Source of the DNA: JAJDTQ01 sp965204235
GTDB lineage: Bacteria > Desulfobacterota > Binatia > UBA9968 > JAJDTQ01
NCBI GenBank assembly: GCA_965204235.1
Contig: OZ241979.1
Span: forward strand, 3,162,001-3,226,000
Direction: 5' to 3'
DNA: 64,000 nt
The notes under the pieces were generated by a model. The model had not been told where the DNA came from and made no database searches. It saw only the letters and a list, made by a program, of their open reading frames with translations. Made by a program: the position numbers and the translations under genes. Below are positions 38,497 to 46,437 of this stretch, piece after piece (the first letter of the stretch is position 1; each line of letters starts with the position of its first letter).

Positions 38497-39939
38497 TCAG
38501 CCCCGGAGCTTCCGCCCGAGGATCTCGTTGACCATCCGGGGGTTGGCCTTGCCCCGGGTGGCCTTCATCACCTGCCCCACCAGGAACCCGAGGACCTTCT
38601 CCTTGCCGGCCCGGAACTCCGCGGCCTGCGCCGCGCACGCGGACAACACTTCGTCCACCGCGGCCTCCAGGGCGCCCGTGTCGGAGACCTGTTCCAGCCC
38701 CTTCTCCCCGACGACGGCGTCCGGGTCCTTGCCGGTCTCGATCATGGCGGTGAAGACGGTCTTGGCGAGCTTGCCGCTGATGGTCCCGTCGTCCACCATC
38801 TGCACCATGCGAGCCAAGTCCGTGGCCGGCACCGGCCATGCCTCGATGCGCAGCGCGGCGTCGAGCTTCCGCTCCTTGAGCACCCGGAAGAGGTCGCCCG
38901 TGAGCCAGTTGCAGATGGCCTTGGGGTTGGCGTGGCCGCGGACCGCGGCCTCGAAGTAGTCGGCCACGTCGCGCCGCTGGGTGAGGATCTCGGCGTCGTA
39001 CGCGGACAGCCCGTACTCGTCCATGAAACGGTCCCGGCGGCTCCGGGCCAGCTCGGGCAGGGTAGCGCGGATCTCCGCGACCCACCGGTCGTCGATGACC
39101 AGGGGCAGCAGGTCCGGGTCGGGGAAGTAGCGGTAGTCGTGGGCGTCCTCTTTCGACCGCATGGCGCGGGTGACTTCCCGGTCGGCGTCCCACAGGCGCG
39201 TCTCCTGCTCCACCGCCCCCCCTTCCGACAGCACCAAGCCCTGCCGCCCGATCTCGTACTCCAGCGCCTTCTCCACCGCCTTGAAGGAGTTGAGGTTCTT
39301 GATCTCGACCTTGACCCCGAGGGCGTCGTCGCCCGTAGCCCGCAGCGAGACGTTGGCGTCGCAACGGAAGCTGCCCTCTTCCATGTTGCCGTCGCATACC
39401 TCCAGGTATTGGAGGGTGGACCGGAGGGTCCTGAGATACGCGCCGGCCTCGCCGGGGCTCTGCATGTCCGGCTCGCTGACGATCTCCATGAGCGGCACTC
39501 CCGCCCGGTTGAGGTCCACGAGGCTGTGGCCGCCCCCGGAGTCGTGGACGTTCTTGCCCGCGTCCTCCTCCATGTGGATGCGCGTGATCCCCACGCGCCG
39601 GGACGCCCCGTCCACGTTCACGTCCAGGTGGCCGCGGGTGCAGAGCGGAAGTTCGTACTGGCTGATCTGGTAGCCCTTGGGCAGATCGGGATAGAAGTAG
39701 TTCTTGCGCGCCCAGCGGCTGCGCGGGGCAATGGCGCAGTGGGTGGCGAGTCCGGTGCGGATGGTGTGCTCCACCACCTTGCGGTTCAGCACCGGAAGCA
39801 CCCCCGGGAAGCCCATGCACACCGGGCAGGTGTTGCGGTTGGGGGCCTCGCCGAAGCGCGTGGAGCAGCCGCAGAAGATCTTGGATTCGGTCAGGATCTG
39901 GGCGTGCACCTCCAGGCCGATGACCGGTTCATGGCTCAT
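38497..39939 (-). CDS. gatB: Aspartyl/glutamyl-tRNA amidotransferase subunit B
   Basis: A 480-residue GatB. It phosphorylates and transamidates Glu-tRNA(Gln) or Asp-tRNA(Asn) together with GatA and GatC. It starts with PVIGLEVHAQILTESKIFCG, and the zinc cysteines lie in IFCGCSTRFG and NTCPVCMGFPG. Other marks are YFYPDLPKGYQISQYELPLC and GSFRCDANVSLR. The C-terminal YqeY-like tail has LVGQVMKATRGKANPRMVNE. The ATG at 39939 has only a distant GGGAGA site. gatA and gatC lie 3 kb away on the same strand, so the three genes are not one operon. A 16-base G tract lies 46 bases upstream. Confidence 0.94.
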   Translation of the reverse strand: MSHEPVIGLEVHAQILTESKIFCGCSTRFGEAPNRNTCPVCMGFPGVLPVLNRKVVEHTIRTGLATHCAIAPRSRWARKNYFYPDLPKGYQISQYELPLCTRGHLDVNVDGASRRVGITRIHMEEDAGKNVHDSGGGHSLVDLNRAGVPLMEIVSEPDMQSPGEAGAYLRTLRSTLQYLEVCDGNMEEGSFRCDANVSLRATGDDALGVKVEIKNLNSFKAVEKALEYEIGRQGLVLSEGGAVEQETRLWDADREVTRAMRSKEDAHDYRYFPDPDLLPLVIDDRWVAEIRATLPELARSRRDRFMDEYGLSAYDAEILTQRRDVADYFEAAVRGHANPKAICNWLTGDLFRVLKERKLDAALRIEAWPVPATDLARMVQMVDDGTISGKLAKTVFTAMIETGKDPDAVVGEKGLEQVSDTGALEAAVDEVLSACAAQAAEFRAGKEKVLGFLVGQVMKATRGKANPRMVNEILGRKLRG

Positions 39940-39985
39940 GCGATGGGTCTCTCCCGGAACCCCGGGATGGCCGTGCCCGTTTCCT

Positions 39986-40001
39986 GGGGGGGGGGGGGGG
40001 G
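39986..40001. repeat. 16-base poly-G tract in the gatB/thiolase divergent region
   Basis: Sixteen consecutive G on the plus strand sit between the divergent starts of gatB (39939) and the thiolase-like gene (40168). Such tracts are prone to slippage and could change promoter spacing. Confidence 0.8.
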
Positions 40002-40167
40002 TCCCGCGGGCGCGGCATTGACCGGCACGGGTAACAGAACCGCGGGGGTTCCGCAATCTCGCGTCCCGTCAGCGTGGGCGGAGCGCTGGCGCGGGACCGA
40101 TTTCCTCCTTTCCGCGCTTGCAACTTCACGCCCCACGCTTCAAACTCGCGGCGAAGGAGGACGAACC

Positions 40168-41322
40168 ATGGCCAACCTCGGGGGCAAATACGCCATCGTC
40201 GGCGTCGGCGAAACGATGGTGGGCAAGCGGCCCGACGCCACCACCCACTCGCTGCACCTGGAGTCCATCCGGGCGTGCCTGGAGGACGCGGGTATCGGCG
40301 CCGCCGCGGTGGACGGCTTCCTTACCAACCAGCCGTTGAACGACGCCCATCGCAGCTACGCGGTGAGGCTCGCCCACATGGCCGGCATCACGCCGGTCTA
40401 TGCCACCGACCTGGCCCTGGGCGGCGCCACGCCCATCGCCATGGTGCAGCATGCGGTCATGGCCATCGAAGCGGGCATGGCCGGCACGGTGCTGTGCGTC
40501 CACGCGCGCAAGCGGTCCACCGGGGACGCCACCCCCGGCTTCCCCATCCGGCGGGGCGACGAGCACTGGGAGCGCCCCTGGGGGCACTTCGCCGCGGCCG
40601 CGGGCCACGCCCTGGCGGCCCAGCGCCACATGTACGAGTTCGGCACCCGCAGCGAGGACTTGGCGGAGATCGCCGTGTCCACCCGCAAGCACGCCTCCCT
40701 GAACGCCAACGCCACCATGAAGAAGCCCATCACGGTGGAGGACCATCAACAGTCCCGCATGATCGTGGATCCGCTCCACCTGCTCGATTGCTCGCTGGAG
40801 TCCGACGGCGGCGGCGCCGTGCTGGTGACCAGTATCGAACGGGCGCGGGACTTCCCCAGGCCGCCGGTGGCGATCCTCGGCATGGGACAGCACCACCCCC
40901 ACTTCAGCCTCCTCGACGCGCCCACGCTCACCACCCTGGGCGGCCGCAAGTCCTCCCGCATGGCCTACGACATGGCCGGGCTGGAGCCCGGGGACATGGA
41001 CTTCGCCGAGCTCTACGACTGCTTCACCATCACCGCCATGATTACCCTGGAGGACTACGGCTTCTGCGCCAAGGGCGAAGGCAAGGACTTCGTGAAGGAC
41101 GGACGCATTACCATCGGCGGCGAGATCCCCCTGAACACCCACGGCGGCCTGCTATCGCAAGCCCACCTGGAAGGGATGCTGCACTTGACCGAGGGCGTCA
41201 GGCAACTCCGAGGCAACGAGGTGGAGCCGGAACGGCAGGTGCCCGACGCCCGCACCGGCATCATCAGCGGCCACGGCGGCAGCTTGGCCATGCATGCCAC
41301 GCTGATCCTCGGTACGGCCTGA
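40168..41322 (+). CDS. Thiolase-like protein (SCP-x/lipid-transfer type) without the usual cysteine
   Basis: A 384-residue thiolase-fold protein. It starts with GGKYAIVGVGETMVGKRPD, the usual opening of SCP-x type thiolases. The C-terminal half has LYDCFTITAMITLEDYGFC, NTHGGLLSQAHLEGMLH and GHGGSLAMHATLIL. At the site of the nucleophilic cysteine (NCSTG in thiolases) it reads LALGGATPIAMV, so the acyl-enzyme cysteine is absent. Many members of this subfamily share that loss and act in retro-aldol or other acyl-CoA steps, often with a DUF35 protein, which is not present here. GAAGGAGG lies just before the ATG. Confidence 0.83.
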   Translation: MANLGGKYAIVGVGETMVGKRPDATTHSLHLESIRACLEDAGIGAAAVDGFLTNQPLNDAHRSYAVRLAHMAGITPVYATDLALGGATPIAMVQHAVMAIEAGMAGTVLCVHARKRSTGDATPGFPIRRGDEHWERPWGHFAAAAGHALAAQRHMYEFGTRSEDLAEIAVSTRKHASLNANATMKKPITVEDHQQSRMIVDPLHLLDCSLESDGGGAVLVTSIERARDFPRPPVAILGMGQHHPHFSLLDAPTLTTLGGRKSSRMAYDMAGLEPGDMDFAELYDCFTITAMITLEDYGFCAKGEGKDFVKDGRITIGGEIPLNTHGGLLSQAHLEGMLHLTEGVRQLRGNEVEPERQVPDARTGIISGHGGSLAMHATLILGTA

Positions 41323-41389
41323 GGGGCGTGCGAACGCGGCGCCAAGGCCACGGTTCACGCGCTCGCGACGCGGCTGGGAGGTATGCCCC

Positions 41390-41458
41390 CTACTCTGCCA
41401 TCGTGCGGATGCCGTAGAGCGGGATGCGGCTGTCCCTGGTGATGAGGATGAGCTTGGC
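41390..41458 (-). pseudogene. PIN-toxin C-terminal remnant
   Basis: Just after the antitoxin stop the minus strand reads AKLILITRDSRIPLYGIRTM followed by AE and a stop. LILITRDSRI..YG is the usual end of a VapC-type PIN domain. Everything before it is missing, so the toxin was lost by deletion and only 22 residues remain. Confidence 0.55.
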
Positions 41459-41460
41459 GC

Positions 41461-41712
41461 TCAATCCCCGTCCGGGAAGATCTTCGAGTCCTCGATCAAC
41501 CCGACGAGTCCTTCATCATCGTCGTCGAACTCCGGAGACATCCGGATCTGTCCCTCGAGCCCGCCCATCTTGCGTTTCTCCAGACGCTTCCGATAGGGCG
41601 TCAGCCGCAGGTACGGCTCGCCGGCCTTGGCAATCACGATCTCTTCACCCTGCCATGCGAGCTTCTCCAGCTTCGAAAGTTGGGACTTGGCTTGGTGCAT
41701 GTTCACTTTCAT
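41461..41712 (-). CDS. Phd/YefM-type antitoxin, orphaned
   Basis: An 83-residue antitoxin. KVNMHQAKSQLSKLEKLAWQ and then EEIVIAKAGEPYLRLTPYRK follow the Phd/YefM fold, an N-terminal DNA-binding part with a short strand-turn. The C-terminal part, KRKMGGLEGQIRMSPEFDDD, normally wraps around the toxin. Such antitoxins repress their own promoter and block a PIN RNase. Here only a fragment of the toxin follows, so the gene is an orphan. A dispersed repeat element starts about 20 bases upstream of the ATG. Confidence 0.82.
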   Translation of the reverse strand: MKVNMHQAKSQLSKLEKLAWQGEEIVIAKAGEPYLRLTPYRKRLEKRKMGGLEGQIRMSPEFDDDDEGLVGLIEDSKIFPDGD

Positions 41713-41731
41713 CGGCGTCTCGTCTTATCTT

Positions 41732-41826
41732 GGGAAACCCTGAACCATCAGGACAAGGGGGTATGATCGCGTCCTTCGACTCCGCTTCGCTACGCTCAGG
41801 ACGAACGGGGACAAGAGAGTCAGGGT
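41732..41826 (+). repeat. Dispersed inverted-repeat element, copy 4
   Basis: It starts GGGAAACCCTGAACCATCAG, holds the core in reverse orientation (GTCCTTCGACTCCGCTTCGC then TACGCTCAGGACGAACGGGG) and ends in a worn right terminal repeat, AGTCAGGGT. It lies between the orphan antitoxin and gatA. Confidence 0.75.
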
Positions 41827-41919
41827 GAGGGAGTCCATCCTCAATGTCTCGATCGTTCGGACGTTCCGCAAGTCTTGCCGCACGGCGCCGCTGCCTCCGG
41901 TCAAGGTTCGGAGAGTCTC

Positions 41920-43377
41920 CTATATCTCCGGTTTCCGCCTGTGCCAGTCCGTGGCTTGCTCGAAGGCGTGGCCCAGGCGCAGGACCGTGGCTTCGTCGAA
42001 AGGGCGGCCGATGATCTGCATGCCGATGGGGAGTCCGATCCGGTCGAAACCGCAGGGGAGGGACAGGGCGGGCAGGCCCGCGAGGTTGGCCGGGACCGTG
42101 AAGATGTCGGAGAGGTACATCCGTAGCGGGTCCTCGGTCATCTCCTCGATCTTGAAGGCGGTGGTGGGCGTGGTGGGGGCGACGATGGCGTCGCACTGGC
42201 GCAGGGCCGACTCGAAGTCCTGCCGGACCAGGGTCCGCGCCTTTTGCGCCTTGAGGTAGTAGGCGTCGTAGTACCCTGCGGAGAGGACGTAGGCGCCGAG
42301 CAGGATCCGCCGTTTCACTTCGGGTCCGAACCCCTGGGAGCGGCTCTTGGTGTAGGTGGAGGTCAGGTCTTCGGCCTGGGCCCGGGGGCCGTACCTCATG
42401 CCGTCGTAGCGGGCGAGGTTCGAACTGGCCTCCGCGGTGGCGATGACGTAGTAAGCGGCCACCGCGTACCCGGTGCGCGGCAGCGAGACTTCCACCACCG
42501 CGGCCCCGGCCTTCTCGATCTCGCGCACGCCCTGTCGCACCGCCTGCTCCACCTCGGGCTGGATCCCCGCCGCGAAGTATTCCCCGGGAACGCCCACGCG
42601 CAGGCCGGACGCGCCCCGGGACAGTTCGGAGGGGTAGTCGGGCACGGGAGCGTCCACCGAGGTGGAATCCGCGGGGTCATGGCCGGCGATGGCCTGGAGC
42701 ACCAGCGCGCAATCGGAGACGTCCCGGGTGATGGGACCCACCTGGTCCAGGGACGAGGCGTAGGCCACCACCCCGAACCGGCTCACCCGCCCATACGTGG
42801 GCTTGAGCCCCACGACGCCGCAGAAGGCCGCGGGCTGGCGGATGGACCCCCCGGTGTCCGTGCCCAGGGCGGCGACGCATTGGCCTGCGGCCACCGCGGC
42901 CGCGGACCCGCCCGAGGAGCCGCCCGGCACGCGGTCCGGGTTCCAGGGGTTGCGGGTAAGGGAGAAGCCGGAGTTCTCGGTGGATGAGCCCATGGCGAAC
43001 TCGTCCATGTTGGTCTTGCCCAGGAGTACGGCCCCGGCCTCCCTGAGACGCCGGACCGCGGTGGCGTCGAAGGGAGGCGTGAAGCCTTGCAGGATCCGGG
43101 ACGCGCAGGTGGTGGGCACGCCCTCGGTGAGCAGGACGTCCTTGAGGGCAAGGGGAATCCCCAGGAGTGGCGACGACGCGTCGCCGTTCGCAAGCCTCTC
43201 GTCCGCGGCCCGGGCCTCCGCCATCCCCCGGTCCCGGCAGACGGTGAGGTAGGAGCCGATCTTCCCGTCCGTGTCCTCGATCCGGTCGAACAGCGCCTGG
43301 GTCAATTGTGTGGAGGTGAGATCCCCGCGGCGCAGCTTGTGGCGCAGCTCGTGGATGGTGAGGTCGTGGACCTTCAT
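41920..43377 (-). CDS. gatA: Aspartyl/glutamyl-tRNA amidotransferase subunit A
   Basis: A 485-residue amidase-signature enzyme that frees ammonia from glutamine for GatB. The Ser-cisSer-Lys triad is visible. The lysine is in IPLALKDVLLTEG and the serines are in VPGGSSGGSAAAVAAGQ and GTDTGGSIRQPAAFCG. The C-terminal motifs IVAPTTPTTAF and FTVPANLAGLPALSLPCGFD are typical. The length is normal. The ATG overlaps the stop of gatC by four bases (ATGA), so the two are coupled, with gatC first. Confidence 0.94.
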   Translation of the reverse strand: MKVHDLTIHELRHKLRRGDLTSTQLTQALFDRIEDTDGKIGSYLTVCRDRGMAEARAADERLANGDASSPLLGIPLALKDVLLTEGVPTTCASRILQGFTPPFDATAVRRLREAGAVLLGKTNMDEFAMGSSTENSGFSLTRNPWNPDRVPGGSSGGSAAAVAAGQCVAALGTDTGGSIRQPAAFCGVVGLKPTYGRVSRFGVVAYASSLDQVGPITRDVSDCALVLQAIAGHDPADSTSVDAPVPDYPSELSRGASGLRVGVPGEYFAAGIQPEVEQAVRQGVREIEKAGAAVVEVSLPRTGYAVAAYYVIATAEASSNLARYDGMRYGPRAQAEDLTSTYTKSRSQGFGPEVKRRILLGAYVLSAGYYDAYYLKAQKARTLVRQDFESALRQCDAIVAPTTPTTAFKIEEMTEDPLRMYLSDIFTVPANLAGLPALSLPCGFDRIGLPIGMQIIGRPFDEATVLRLGHAFEQATDWHRRKPEI

Positions 43378-43661
43378 TCAATGATTTTCGGGACCCTGAT
43401 GAAGTCGTCTTCCCGGGCCGGGGCGTTGCGCAGCAACGCTTCCGTGCGCGGCCGGTTCACGGCCCGGTCCGGGCGCATGGCGTTGACCACGTCCACCGCG
43501 TGGGACATGGGCTCCACGCCCTCCGTGTCCAACTCGTTGAGCTTGTCCACGTAACCGAGTATGGAGTCGAGCTGGCCGGTGAGCTTTTCCAGGTCGTCCG
43601 CCGAGAGGTCCAGACGCGCCAGGACGGCCATGCGCCGCGCCTCTTCGCTGGTGATTTTCAC
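43374..43661 (-). CDS. gatC: Aspartyl/glutamyl-tRNA amidotransferase subunit C
   Basis: A 95-residue GatC, the small helper that wraps GatA and links it to GatB. KITSEEARRMAVLARLDLSA opens the protein, followed by LDSILGYVDKLNELDTEGVE and PMSHAVDVVNAMRPD, all highly conserved, and the terminal REDDFIRVPKIIE. It is first in gatC-gatA and divergent from rnhB, with 25 bases between the starts, so the two promoters must overlap the coding ends. Confidence 0.93.
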   Translation of the reverse strand: MKITSEEARRMAVLARLDLSADDLEKLTGQLDSILGYVDKLNELDTEGVEPMSHAVDVVNAMRPDRAVNRPRTEALLRNAPAREDDFIRVPKIIE

Positions 43662-43686
43662 GCGGATTTCTTACCATACGCCTCGA

Positions 43687-44469
43687 ATGGGCCGCAAACC
43701 AACCGTGCGCGGGCCGTCCTGGAACGGCCTCCTGCTCATGCGCGAACCCGCGGAACCCTGCGAGACCGGCCATGACGTGGACGCCCATGCGCGGGAGGCC
43801 TATGCGCGCGGGTTCCGGCGCATTGCGGGGGTGGACGAGGCGGGACGGGGACCGTTGGCGGGTCCGGTGGTGGCCGGGGCCGTGGTGTTCGAGCGAGGCG
43901 TCTTCCACCCCGAGGTGAGGGACTCGAAGACGTTGAACCGGAAGCAGCGCGAGGGGCTGGCCGAATGGATCAGGGATCGGGCGTCTTCCTGGGCCGTCGG
44001 TCTTGCGGATCCGCGGGAGATCGACCGGCTCAACATCCTGCGGGCGAGTCTCCTGGCCATGTCCCGGGCCGTCGGGGGCTTGGCGGTGACGCCGGACTTC
44101 CTGATGATCGACGGGCCTTACGGCATACCGACCGCCGGTTTCGCGGAGGATGGCGCAGCGCGGTGGTCGGCGCCGCGGCAGAAGGCCATCAAGGGGGGAG
44201 ACCGTCTGTGCTTCTCCATCGCCGCGGCGTCCATACTCGCCAAGGTGGCCCGGGACCGCATGATGGAGGAGTTCGACGCACTCTATCCCGAGTACGGGTT
44301 CGCCAGCAACAAGGGATACGGGAGCCGCAGCCATGCCGCGGCCCTGCGGCGGTACGGTCCCTGTCCCATCCATCGGCGCAGCTTCCGGCCGGTGAGGGAG
44401 TCCTGTCAGGATGCCGGGCGAGGCTTGCCGGTTCCGTTCTTTGGTGCCAGAAATAGGGATGGGCGATGA
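43687..44469 (+). CDS. rnhB: Ribonuclease HII
   Basis: A 260-residue RNase HII, which removes ribonucleotides from DNA. The catalytic DE pair is D50-E51 in AGVDEAGRGPLAGPVVAGAV. The DSKTLNRKQRE helix follows, then the third acid in FLMIDGPYGIP and the last in SILAKVARDRMM. Where most enzymes have KGD, this one has AIKGGDRLCFSIAAAS, with extra residues. A 45-residue N-terminal extension precedes the domain. The ATG at 43687 lacks a ribosome site. TACCAT (43672-43677) could act as a -10 box only nine bases before it, so a nearly leaderless message is possible. The end overlaps yraN. Confidence 0.92.
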   Translation: MGRKPTVRGPSWNGLLLMREPAEPCETGHDVDAHAREAYARGFRRIAGVDEAGRGPLAGPVVAGAVVFERGVFHPEVRDSKTLNRKQREGLAEWIRDRASSWAVGLADPREIDRLNILRASLLAMSRAVGGLAVTPDFLMIDGPYGIPTAGFAEDGAARWSAPRQKAIKGGDRLCFSIAAASILAKVARDRMMEEFDALYPEYGFASNKGYGSRSHAAALRRYGPCPIHRRSFRPVRESCQDAGRGLPVPFFGARNRDGR

Positions 44470-44830
44470 GCGGAAATCCCTGGGCAAGGCCGGCGAGGAC
44501 CTCGCCGCGGGCTACCTCAAGCAGCGTGGTTTCGCCATCGTCGAACGCAACTACCGGTGTCCCTGGGGCGAGATCGACCTGGTCGCCCTCAGCGGGCGCG
44601 TGGTGGTCTTCGTGGAAGTGAAGACCCGCAGGGTGCACACTGCGGGCGCGCCGCTGGAGTCCGTCGGCCCCGCCAAGCAGCGCAGGTTGAAGCGCGCCGC
44701 CCTCTGGTTCCTCAGTCAACACGGACTGCATGACCGGGACGTCCGGTTCGACGTCGTCGGCGTTTCGCTGCGGACGGAGCCTCCGGTGGTCGAGCACGTC
44801 CGCAACGCGTTCGATTGTTCCGAGCCGTAG
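44459..44830 (+). CDS. yraN: YraN/UPF0102 family endonuclease-like protein
   Basis: A 123-residue UPF0102 protein with a restriction-endonuclease-like fold. SLGKAGEDLAAGYLKQRGFA opens it, and the putative active site is NYRCPWGEIDLVAL with VVFVEVKTRR (E, D and ExK). Its cellular role is not settled; it usually sits beside rnhB, as here. I start it at the ATG 44459, which overlaps rnhB by 11 bases. An earlier ATG at 44411 would add 16 residues not typical of the family. The stop TAG coincides with the left end of a dispersed repeat element. Confidence 0.87.
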   Translation: MGDERKSLGKAGEDLAAGYLKQRGFAIVERNYRCPWGEIDLVALSGRVVVFVEVKTRRVHTAGAPLESVGPAKQRRLKRAALWFLSQHGLHDRDVRFDVVGVSLRTEPPVVEHVRNAFDCSEP

Positions 44831-44916
44831 GAAACCCGGAACGACGGTTCCCGTTCGTCCTTCGACTTCGCTTCGCTACGCTCAGGATGAACGGGGGCAA
44901 TGGTTCAGGGTTTCCC
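44830..44916. repeat. Dispersed inverted-repeat element, copy 5, with both ends and a possible target duplication
   Basis: The left end GGAAACCCGGAACGACGG and the right end CAATGGTTCAGGGTTTCC are imperfect inverted repeats around the palindromic core. CGTAG occurs at 44826-44830 and again at 44916-44920, as a target duplication would. The element begins exactly at the stop codon of yraN. Confidence 0.75.
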
Positions 44917-44951
44917 GTAGAGGGTTCGGCCGCCACCGGAAGGAACGACGG

Positions 44952-46223
44952 ATGATCGACATCAGGATCTTGCGCGAGCAGCCCGATCAGGTGAGGGAGC
45001 GCATGGCCGCCCGGCGGACGCCCGTCGATTGGGACGCGCTCCTGGTCCTGGACCGCCAACGGCGGGAGACCCTCGCTCGGTGGGAGAGGCTGAAAGAGCA
45101 GAAGAACAAGCTCTCCGGCGAGATCGGTCGTCTCCGGAAGTCCGGCGCCGACGCCTCGTCCCTCATGGAGCGCATCGGCGCGGTCAGCGCGGATCTCGAC
45201 GCTCTGGTGCAGCCCTTGAACGACACGGAGCGCCGGTTCCACGAGTCCATGCTCCATATCCCGAACCTTCCGGACCCGGGGGTTCCCGTAGGCGAGTCGG
45301 CCGCGGACAACCCCGTGCTGCGGGACTGGGGCGAGCCCCCGGCGTTCGACTTCACTCCCCGGAACCACTGGCAGATCGGCGAGGACCTGGGGATCCTCGA
45401 CTTCGCCCGGGGGGCCAAGCTCGCAGGCTCGCGCTTCACCCTCTATCGAGGCCGGGGCGCGCTCCTGGAGCGGGCGTTGATCGGGTTCATGCTGGACCTC
45501 CAGACCCGGGAGCACGGGTACGAGGAGATCCTGCCGCCGTTCCTGGTGAACCGGGACACCATGACCGGAACGGGGCAGCTCCCGAAGTTCGAAGCGGATA
45601 TGTTCCACACCGGGGACCCCGACTACTTCCTCATTCCCACCGCGGAGGTCCCGCTCACCAACATCCACCGGGAGGAGGTCCTCGACCAAGTCGACCTGCC
45701 CCGGAACTACTGCGCCTACACGCCCTGTTTCCGCAGGGAAGCTGGATCCTACGGCCAGGACCTGCGCGGCCTGATCCGGCAACACCAGTTCAACAAGGTG
45801 GAGTTGGTGAAGATCGTCGAGCCGGAACGCTCGTCCGAGGAGTTGGAGAAGCTCACCCGCGACGCGGAAGAGGTGCTCCGGCGGCTGGGACTCCACTATC
45901 GCGTGGTGGAGCTATGCACCGCAGACCTGGGCTTCGCCGCGGCCAGGACATATGACATCGAGGTCTGGCTGCCCGGACAGGGCGCGTACCGGGAGATCAG
46001 CTCCTGCTCCAACTGCACCGACTTCCAGTCCCGGCGCGCGGGCATCCGCTACCGCCCGGCCCCCGGGCAGCGGCCGCTCTTCGTGCACACGCTGAACGGC
46101 TCCGGCCTGGCCGTGGGCCGCACCCTGGTGGCGATCCTGGAGAACTGCCAGCAGGAAGACGGCGGCATCGCCGTCCCCGAGCCGCTGCGCCCCTACATGG
46201 GAGGGCTGGACAGGATCGACTAG
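44952..46223 (+). CDS. serS: Seryl-tRNA synthetase
   Basis: A 423-residue class II synthetase that charges tRNA(Ser). It opens with MIDIRILREQPDQVRERMAA, and the N-terminal coiled-coil arm (about residues 30-100) binds the long variable arm of the tRNA. Motif 2 is PCFRREAGSYGQDLRGLIRQ, preceded by IPTAEVPLTNIHREE. Motif 3 is NGSGLAVGRTLVAILENCQ. YREISSCSNCTDFQSRR supplies the serine-site residues. AAGGA lies before the ATG. The gene follows yraN, but a dispersed repeat element separates them. Confidence 0.96.
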   Translation: MIDIRILREQPDQVRERMAARRTPVDWDALLVLDRQRRETLARWERLKEQKNKLSGEIGRLRKSGADASSLMERIGAVSADLDALVQPLNDTERRFHESMLHIPNLPDPGVPVGESAADNPVLRDWGEPPAFDFTPRNHWQIGEDLGILDFARGAKLAGSRFTLYRGRGALLERALIGFMLDLQTREHGYEEILPPFLVNRDTMTGTGQLPKFEADMFHTGDPDYFLIPTAEVPLTNIHREEVLDQVDLPRNYCAYTPCFRREAGSYGQDLRGLIRQHQFNKVELVKIVEPERSSEELEKLTRDAEEVLRRLGLHYRVVELCTADLGFAAARTYDIEVWLPGQGAYREISSCSNCTDFQSRRAGIRYRPAPGQRPLFVHTLNGSGLAVGRTLVAILENCQQEDGGIAVPEPLRPYMGGLDRID

Positions 46224-46321
46224 TGCGTTGGCGTCCCAGGAGTCCGTTTGGAGGGCGTCGGCCCCGCTGTAGTCCACGTCCCGGTGAGGTCGCGCGAGGT
46301 TCGCCGGCAGGCGGAATTTAC

Positions 46322-46420
46322 GGAAACCCGGAACCACGGTCCCCGTTCGTCTGAGCGTAGCGAAGCCAGTCCCCCGTTCATCCTGAGCGTAGCGAAGCGA
46401 AGTCGAAGGAGCGCTTTTCC
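46322..46420. repeat. Dispersed inverted-repeat element, copy 6, with doubled core
   Basis: After the left end GGAAACCCGGAACCACGG the core CGTTCGT(CC)TGAGCGTAGCG occurs twice in tandem (near 46343 and 46375), the second ending in AAGTCGAAGGAGCGC. It lies between serS and the DUF4143 ATPase, both of which end here. Confidence 0.72.
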
Positions 46421-46437
46421 ACAGGCAGAGGGATCTC

